DNA from: JBBKWH01 sp037968855
Lineage (GTDB): Bacteria > Pseudomonadota > Gammaproteobacteria > Pseudomonadales > Moraxellaceae
Assembly (NCBI GenBank): GCA_037968855.1
Contig: JBBKWH010000049.1
Location: forward strand, 1 to 9,612
Length of the DNA stretch: 9,612 nucleotides
Reading direction: 5' to 3'
Within the stretch, counting starts at the first letter, position 1. Every line of letters starts with the position of its first letter. The notes under the pieces are model-generated. The model had not been told where the DNA came from. It did not search any database and saw nothing but the letters and a program-made list of their open reading frames with translations. Shown here piece by piece: positions 4,495-9,612 of this stretch. The position numbers and the translations under genes are program-made.

Positions 4495-6871
4495 ATGACC
4501 TCCGGCACTATCGAAAAGACTGCCTGTATTCTTTGCTCGCGCAACTGTGGGCTTAGCGTTGAGGTACAGGACAACCAATTTGGCAAAATTAAAGGCGATC
4601 CAGATCATCCACTGACCGAAGGCTATATCTGTCAAAAGGCTGCTCGCCTGACCCACTATCAACAGCACGCCGACCGCTTAACCCAACCACTCAAACGCCA
4701 AGCAGACGGCCAATTTGTGCCGGTCAGTTGGGATGATGCGCTGGCTGATATTGCCCAGCGTTTACTGGCGATTCGGCAGCAACACGGCGGCGATGCCTTT
4801 GCCTTTGTGGGTGGTGGCGGCCAAGGCAATCATCTGGGTGCGGCATATAGTCGGCAATTGTTGGCAGCCATGAAAAGCCGCTATGCCTACAATGCGCTGG
4901 GCCAAGAAAAAACCGGCGATTTTTGGGTGAATGGCCGTTTGTTTGGTCGACAGTATTGCCATACCACCGAGGATGTCGAACACGCCGACTATGTACTGTT
5001 TATTGGCACCAATCCATTTCAGGCGCATGGCATCCATAATGCCCGCGACACGCTAAAAGCGATCAAAAAAGACCCGCAACGCACCATGGTGGTGATCGAC
5101 CCTCGCCGATCAGAGACCGCCAAACAAGCCGATATTCATCTGCAACTCAAACCCAGCACAGATGCCTATTTAATGCTGGCCATCTTGGCGATCCTTGTGC
5201 GTGATGATCTACACGATCAGGCGTTTTTGGATCAGCACTGTACCGACTGGCCGCAGATACAGGCCATGCTGAAACGGATTCCAATTGCCGACTATGTAGC
5301 GATTGCCGATGTACCGCTGGCAGATGTCGAACGGGTGGCTCGCGGCTTTGCTAAGGCCAAAACGGCCTGTGTTCGGATTGATTTGGGCTTGCAGCAGAGC
5401 CTACATACCACGCTCAACGGCTATCTAGAAAAGCTACTGTATCTGGTCACCGGACACTTTGCCCAACAAGGCGGCAATAATCTGCACACCATGTTTCTAC
5501 CGATCTTGGGTCATACCGATGAGCGCCGTCGCATCAAGGGCAAAGCCCTCAAACGCACCGCACACCATGGCATGTTTCCGATTGCAGGCATTTATCCGCC
5601 CAATATTTTGCCGGACGAAATCGAACATGCCGCAGACAATCGGGTGCGAGCGGTGTTTGTCGATAGCGCAAATCCGCTGCTGACCTTTGCCAAAAGGCCA
5701 AGCCTATCATCGGGCGTTTTCGTCGTTAGAGCTGCTGGTGGTGGTGGATGTTGCCATGACCGAAACCGCCCAACTGGCGCATTATGTGTTGCCTGCGTCA
5801 TCGCAATTTGAAAAGTTTGAAGCTACTGGCTTTAACCTTGAGTTTCCAAAGCAAGTGTTTCAATTGCGTCATCCGTTGTTTACCCCACATGCCAACAGCT
5901 TGCCTGAAGCAGAGATTTACACTCGTTTGCTGGAGCAGATGCAGGTCATTCCGCGGGCCTTTCCGCGCTTAAGCCAGATTGCCCAGTACGAGCCAAAAGC
6001 CTCGCATCATTTGGGCTATATGGCAGCGGTCGGCGCAACCTTGGCGCGTCATCCCGCATTGCAGCCCTTTGGCGCATCCATTTTGTATCGCACGCTTGGC
6101 CCGACCTTGCCACATGGTGCCGCAGCCGCCGCACCACTGTTGGCCTTATCGATGCAATACGCCGCCTTGCATTACCGTGCGGTTCGTCGAGCAGGTCATC
6201 AAGGCAACCGACTGACCTTAGGCAGCGTATTGTTTGATGCCATTTTAAACCAGCGCTCAGGCACAGTAATTAGTGTGCATACATGGCCCGATATGTGGTC
6301 GCTGATCAAGCATCGGGACAAAAAAATCCATCTGGCCATTCCAGAGATGCTGCAAGAAATTGCCACCTTAGAACATGATGATCAACAGCGCCAACAGCAG
6401 ATCAGTGCTGACTTTCCGTTGGTGCTGATGGCAGGTGAGCGGCGGAGCTACAATGCCAATCAGATTTACCGCGACCCCAAATGGCGCAAAGTCGATCCAC
6501 ATGGTGCGATGCGCATGCATCCAGACGATGCGGCTGTATTGGGCTTAACCGATGGTGATGCAGCAGAGTGTCAATCGGCACAGGCCAACATTGATGTGGT
6601 GATTGAGCTAGACGATAGCGTACGCCGTGGCATGGTGACCTTGCCGCATGGCTATGGCATGCGCTATCAAGACAGCGCGCCGATTGGCCCGCAGCTGAAT
6701 CGACTGACAACAGGCGATTGGTGTGACCCGCTCTCACGCACACCGTTCCATAAGTTCGTGCCTGTTCGTGTCAGCGCAAAGATCGTTGCACAACCAGCAA
6801 CCGCAACGACAGCGATGGTTGAAGCTGTGCAGCCCATGCAGAGTGAAACCGTGGATGTGGATCTAGTCTAA
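4495..6871 (+). pseudogene. Molybdopterin [4Fe-4S] oxidoreductase, frameshifted
   Basis: Two frames together encode one protein of the formate dehydrogenase/DMSO reductase superfamily: 4495-5811 gives the N-terminal half and the frame from 5696 to 6871 the rest. Removing one A from 5692-5695 yields a continuous 791-residue product, a normal length. C11, C14, C18 and C46 bind the N-terminal [4Fe-4S] cluster, followed by K48 as in electron-relay members. LFIGTNP and VVIDPRRSETAKQADIHL bind the first molybdopterin guanine dinucleotide. GERRSYNANQIYRDPKW, MHPDDAAVLGL and TLPHGYGM form the C-terminal cofactor-binding domain. There is no Tat signal, so it is cytoplasmic. The ATG 4495 has a weak GTGAG upstream. 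The motifs beyond the shift are intact, which suggests a recent lesion, a sequence error or recoding. The substrate is unknown; no Cys or Sec is obvious at the Mo-ligand position by rough alignment. Confidence 0.85.
5689..5698 (+). other. Frameshift point (GCC-AAA-AGG-C)
   Basis: In the upstream frame the codons are GCC AAA AGG, after which translation leaves the conserved sequence and stops at 5809-5811. Reading GCC AAA (A) GGC instead gives TFAKGQAYHRAF and runs on through the conserved C-terminal half. One extra A in the A4 run explains it. The context also allows the Lys-tRNA to slip by +1 from AAA onto AAA, with the rare AGG codon waiting. Confidence 0.85.
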
Positions 6872-6907
6872 GGCCATCTTCACATCGCCATGACCTAACC
6901 ATCTTCA

Positions 6908-6940
6908 AGGCTTGCGCATCATCACATGATGGGCAAGCCT
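6908..6940. terminator. Hairpin between convergent genes, likely bidirectional terminator
   Basis: A long dyad: outer arms AGGCTTGC/GCAAGCCT (6908-6915, 6933-6940) and inner arms CATCAT/ATGATG, with one G-G mismatch between them and a 3-nt CAC loop, 15 stem positions in all. It begins 36 nt after the Mo-enzyme stop and ends 10 nt before the acyl-CoA dehydrogenase stop. Neither side has a clear T-run, so it may act with Rho or as an mRNA end protector. Position and stem length still make termination the best reading. Confidence 0.6.
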
Positions 6941-6950
6941 GCCAGTGTGG

Positions 6951-8114
6951 TTAATAGCCCAATTGACGACTGGCCAGCTCTTTCATGATTTCTTCGGCCC
7001 CACCGCCAATCATGTTGACTTTGACATCCCGATAAATCCGCTCAACCCGCGTGCCACGCATAAAGCCCATCCCCCCAAGCGTCTGTACCCCTGCATCGGC
7101 ACAAAACTGCATGGTGCGTGTCGCCACGTTTTTGAGCATGCAAATCTGGGCAATCAAGTCATTGCCTTGTAATTGCGGCTGGCCCATTTTGTAGGCGGTG
7201 TCCTCCAATAGCGCACGCGTGCTCTGCAACTGCGTGGCCATATCAATCAACTTATGCCGCACCACTTGATGGTCTATCAGGCGCTTGCCAAAGGTCTTGC
7301 GCTGTTGCGCCCATGCCAGCGTGTCTTCGTAACACACCTTGGCAAAGCCATAGGCAGACGCAGCCAAAAAGAACCGCTCCATATTAAAGTTTTGCATAAT
7401 CACCAAAAACCCCATGTGCTCTGGGCCAATCAGATTGGCGACGGGCACACGGCATTGATCAAAATGTAATTGCGCCGTATCCGAGGCCCACCAGCCCATT
7501 TTTTTCAGTGGTGACTTGCTCAAGCCTGCGGTATCGCCCTCAACCAGCAGCATCGAAATACCGTTTGAACCTTTGCCCTGCGGATCGGTACGCACCGCGA
7601 CCGAATAGTAATCGGCCCGAATTCCCGAGGTAATAAAGGTTTTTTCGCCACTGACCAGATAATGATCACCATCTCGAATGGCCTTGGTCGCCAACGCCGC
7701 CACATCCGAACCCCCACTCGGTTCGGTAATCGCTAAGGCTGAGATTTTTTGACCGGATAAAATACTGGGCAGTACACGTGCCTTCAGTTCGTCAGAGGCA
7801 AAGTTTTTGATCGGTGGCGCACCAATGGTATGCGACAGCAACGAGGCCAACACCCCGCCAGAGCCACACTGCGCCAACTCGACCGCAGCCAATAAGGTAT
7901 AAAACGCATCAGTATCTGGTGTGCCGCCATATTGCTCTGGAAAACCCAAGCCCAACAAGCCCACCTCAGCGGCCTGTTGATACAACTGGCGCGGAAAGGT
8001 CTCGGCTTCTTCCCAATCATTCACAAAGGGCGTGATCTGTTGTGCGGTAAATTTTCGAATACTGTCAGCAAAGGCCAGATGCTCTGGGCTGTAATACAAA
8101 GGATTGGGTTGCAT
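6951..8114 (-). CDS. Acyl-CoA dehydrogenase family protein
   Basis: A 387-residue FAD enzyme of normal length that oxidises an acyl-CoA to the 2,3-enoyl-CoA, passing electrons to ETF. The N-terminal helical domain spans about 1-120. ALAITEPSGGSD (126-137) and KTFITSG (158-164) contact FAD in the beta domain. RKTFGKRLIDHQ (272-283) and QTLGGMGFMRG (344-354) are C-terminal flavin and dimer motifs. The usual catalytic Glu of medium- and short-chain enzymes is absent (IGGGAEEI, 369-376), and E246 in NFNMERFF takes the position used by isovaleryl-CoA and long-chain dehydrogenases. This points to a branched or long acyl chain. ATG 8114 puts the family's first helix at the start; in-frame starts at 8147 and 8171 (GTG) would add unconserved residues. 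The ribosome-binding site is weak. The gene converges on the Mo-enzyme gene, so it is not part of that operon. Confidence 0.93.
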   Translation of the reverse strand: MQPNPLYYSPEHLAFADSIRKFTAQQITPFVNDWEEAETFPRQLYQQAAEVGLLGLGFPEQYGGTPDTDAFYTLLAAVELAQCGSGGVLASLLSHTIGAPPIKNFASDELKARVLPSILSGQKISALAITEPSGGSDVAALATKAIRDGDHYLVSGEKTFITSGIRADYYSVAVRTDPQGKGSNGISMLLVEGDTAGLSKSPLKKMGWWASDTAQLHFDQCRVPVANLIGPEHMGFLVIMQNFNMERFFLAASAYGFAKVCYEDTLAWAQQRKTFGKRLIDHQVVRHKLIDMATQLQSTRALLEDTAYKMGQPQLQGNDLIAQICMLKNVATRTMQFCADAGVQTLGGMGFMRGTRVERIYRDVKVNMIGGGAEEIMKELASRQLGY

Positions 8115-8268
8115 GATGAGGCTCAAGACGACAATTGATCTGAGCATGGCACGCTCGCCGCCTAGACCCACTGATCAGACTGCTCAATCTGGCTGCCCGA
8201 TTTGGCAAATGTCACTATCAATGCAGAATTGCCGATTAGCGCTACTGCTACTAAGAAGATAGTTGTGT

Positions 8269-8290
8269 GCGACACCAATAGTAATGTCGC
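8269..8290 (-). terminator. Possible terminator hairpin after the COG4705 gene
   Basis: GCGACA (8269-8274) and TGTCGC (8285-8290) form a 6-bp stem with a 10-nt loop directly next to the stop codon of the leftward COG4705 gene. No T-run follows on the minus strand. The rest of the gap to 8115 shows nothing clear. Confidence 0.35.
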
Positions 8291-9049
8291 TTAGTGCGCG
8301 CGCTCGGCGGCCTTTTGCTTAAACAACACAATGCCCATCACGATCACTACCAACAGTAAGGCCGAGATCGAATAACGGCTTAATTCCAAACCGCCTTTGG
8401 CCAATGGCTTGTCCAAAAAGTCGCCCAACACTGCACCCAATGGACGGGTCAAGATAAACGCCGCCCAAAACAGTAATGTACGCGACACCTTAGTCCAATA
8501 ATACGCCATGACCAACAAGATCAATAACCCACCAAACAACATGGCACTGACGCTATAGCCCATACCGGCAGTATCAGCGGTCCAATCCCCCAACGCTGTC
8601 CCCAGCGTCTGCGAGAACATGATGGTTGTCCAGTAAAACATTTCTGCTTTAGGGGTTCGAATGTCTGCCACATTGACCGTACCCATGCTGCGATGCCAGA
8701 CAAACAATGAGGCCATTAACAGACTAAACAGTAAGGTTGAACCACCGGCATAGCCAATGCCCAACGACCGATCCGCAAAGTCGGCCAAGGTCGTGCCAAC
8801 CGTGGTGGTGGCAATAATGGTGGCCCAATATAAAAACGGATGAAATGTTTTGGCTTTAATCTGGGCAATCACCGCAACGATAAAGATCGCCGCAAAAATC
8901 AATGTACCGACCAAATAGCCCAATTTCATCGACATGGATACCGCGTCACCGGCGGTTTCGCCCAGCGTGGTGGCCGCAATTTTGATTAGCCAAAACACCA
9001 AGGTGACTTCTGGCACTTTGCTTAAGGCGCGTTGCGTGCTGTGATTCAT
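8291..9049 (-). CDS. COG4705-like four-repeat integral membrane protein
   Basis: A 252-residue protein with about eight hydrophobic segments (roughly 14-30, 44-63, 73-90, 103-118, 138-155, 167-183, 191-208, 227-244), so an inner-membrane protein. It consists of four copies of a two-helix unit. Each first helix ends in a G-x4-D motif: G30/D35 (TLGETAGD), G85/D90 (TVGTTLAD), G150/D155 (TLGTALGD) and G205/D210 (PLGAVLGD), mostly followed by a GY turn. The spacings of 55, 65 and 55 residues imply two duplications. It resembles the uncharacterised membrane-anchored proteins of COG4705, whose function is not established. ATG 9049 has AAGGAG 9 nt upstream. It lies 135 nt behind the DmeF-like gene on the same strand, with hairpins between. 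The buried Asp residues and the neighbour suggest cation handling, but this is a guess. Confidence 0.82.
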   Translation of the reverse strand: MNHSTQRALSKVPEVTLVFWLIKIAATTLGETAGDAVSMSMKLGYLVGTLIFAAIFIVAVIAQIKAKTFHPFLYWATIIATTTVGTTLADFADRSLGIGYAGGSTLLFSLLMASLFVWHRSMGTVNVADIRTPKAEMFYWTTIMFSQTLGTALGDWTADTAGMGYSVSAMLFGGLLILLVMAYYWTKVSRTLLFWAAFILTRPLGAVLGDFLDKPLAKGGLELSRYSISALLLVVIVMGIVLFKQKAAERAH

Positions 9050-9096
9050 CTCACATGCTCCTTGGGTATGGATGACCAGTGACTCATCCCAGTAAA

Positions 9097-9124
9097 GGCT
9101 GACTATGAATTGTCATGATCAGCC
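9097..9124 (-). terminator. Hairpin between the DmeF-like and COG4705 genes
   Basis: Arms 9097-9108 (GGCTGACTATGA) and 9113-9124 (TCATGATCAGCC) pair over 12 positions with one mismatch and one G-T wobble around a 4-nt ATTG loop. On the minus strand it lies 60 nt after the DmeF-like stop and is followed by TTTACT. It could end that transcript, or serve as a leader element of the COG4705 gene 47 nt further on. Confidence 0.45.
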
Positions 9125-9126
9125 AT

Positions 9127-9140
9127 CCTGATGCATCAGG
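9127..9140. promoter_or_regulatory. 14-bp perfect palindrome, candidate operator
   Basis: CCTGATGCATCAGG is self-complementary over all 14 bases without a spacer and lies 2 bp from the hairpin at 9097-9124, in the gap between two leftward genes. A dimeric regulator site in front of the COG4705 gene is possible. It does not match a metal-regulator box that I know. Confidence 0.4.
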
Positions 9141-9184
9141 TCACAGCACCATAGCCAAACGAGCTTAACAAAGTCTTAGCAACA

Positions 9185-9612
9185 TCAATCACCACTGGCT
9201 GATGATGCCAGTACAGCATCAGAGTCATTCACCTCGACCGTGATATGCACCAGCTCCTCATGAATACGCAGTTGCTGTTTGACTTGCGCGGGTGTTAATG
9301 GCTGCTCGCTATGCAGGATCAATAGACAGGCGTATTGGCCTTTGCCCACACGCCACAACCTTAAATCCTGAACCGTTACGGTAGGAAAATGCTCAGCCAT
9401 CACCTCGTAAATCTCAGCAGCAACAGGAGCGTTGCGTTCAGCATCAATCAGGACACGGCCAGTTTCTTTCATTAGGCCAATCGCCCAAATCGTCACGAGT
9501 ACAGCCCCTACAATCCCCATGACCGGATCAAGCCACAACACACCGGCATATTTAGCCCCAAACAGCGCAATAATCGCCAAGACTGAGGTCGCGGCATCGG
9601 CCAGCACATGCA
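9185..9612 (-). CDS. dmeF: Cation diffusion facilitator, DmeF-like (C-terminal part)
   Basis: The frame is open to the right edge and ends at the TGA at 9187-9185, so about the last 142 residues of a transporter of roughly 300 or more are visible. It starts within transmembrane helix 5, where HVLAD gives the H-x3-D metal ligands of the CDF transport site (His codon 9608-9610, Asp 9596-9598). Helix 6 follows (LDPVMGIVGAVLVTIWAIGL), then the cytosolic metal-sensing domain. The ending, DLRLWRVGKGQYACLLIL and HEELVHITVEVN, resembles DmeF, a Co(II)/Ni(II) exporter driven by proton exchange in the inner membrane. The start and the His-rich loop that would support the metal choice lie outside the window, so zinc or other divalent metals remain possible. 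Confidence 0.85.
   Translation of the reverse strand, partial: HVLADAATSVLAIIALFGAKYAGVLWLDPVMGIVGAVLVTIWAIGLMKETGRVLIDAERNAPVAAEIYEVMAEHFPTVTVQDLRLWRVGKGQYACLLILHSEQPLTPAQVKQQLRIHEELVHITVEVNDSDAVLASSASGD

Noticed and set aside
4189..4668. Antisense open frame of 159 codons across the PF10118 end and the Mo-enzyme start
   Set aside because: It lies opposite two well-supported genes, has no recognisable domain and only a compositional reason to be open.
6402..6743. Antisense open frame of 113 codons inside the Mo-enzyme gene
   Set aside because: It mirrors a conserved cofactor-binding domain on the other strand; the product is low-complexity His/Ser/Arg-rich and has no start signal.
5687..6871. 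Separate gene starting at TTG 5687
   Set aside because: No ribosome-binding site is visible, and the frame directly continues the conserved Mo-enzyme sequence after a one-base shift, so it is the second part of one gene.
7254..8138. Several plus-strand frames opposite the acyl-CoA dehydrogenase
   Set aside because: They are shadows of a clear, full-length enzyme gene and show no family motifs.

Overview
The window looks like a chromosomal segment of a gammaproteobacterium. The protein families (HxlR regulator, PaaI-type thioesterase, COG3687/PF10118 protein, long molybdopterin oxidoreductase, DmeF-type exporter) and a roughly balanced base composition suggest Pseudomonadales, perhaps a Moraxellaceae relative. 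That placement is inference from gene content only. I see no rRNA, tRNA, CRISPR array, insertion sequence or phage gene.

Layout. (1) Bases 1-467, minus strand: the 5' part of an unrecognised gene that runs off the left edge. (2) 468-709: non-coding, with a triple tandem CAGTG repeat and two small dyads. (3) 710-1183, minus: HxlR-family regulator. (4) 1184-1417: divergent control region with a near-perfect 19-bp dyad and two related GTTC-T-tract-GAAC copies upstream of the rightward genes. (5) 1418-6871, plus: five genes in a row, encoding a PaaI-type thioesterase, an alpha/beta hydrolase with an Asp nucleophile, a glutathione S-transferase, a PF10118 protein with a full diiron carboxylate ligand pattern (its start overlaps the GST stop by 1 nt), and a molybdopterin/[4Fe-4S] oxidoreductase interrupted by a one-base frameshift at 5692-5695. 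(6) A convergent hairpin at 6908-6940. (7) 6951-8114, minus: acyl-CoA dehydrogenase. (8) 8291-9049, minus: four-repeat COG4705 membrane protein. (9) 9185-9612, minus: C-terminal part of a DmeF-like Co/Ni cation diffusion facilitator, cut by the right edge.

How the genes may work together (inference). The rightward cluster reads like an oxidative detoxification or catabolic unit: a diiron protein and a Mo/Fe-S redox enzyme, an epoxide-hydrolase/dehalogenase-like hydrolase, a GST to deal with electrophiles, and a CoA thioesterase. The divergent HxlR repressor has the conserved N-terminal cysteine that in other members senses electrophiles or oxidants, and the dyads sit exactly where a repressor would block the promoter. 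The leftward genes at the right end form a separate group: a metal exporter and a membrane protein of unknown job, which may or may not be linked. No substrate can be read from the sequence.
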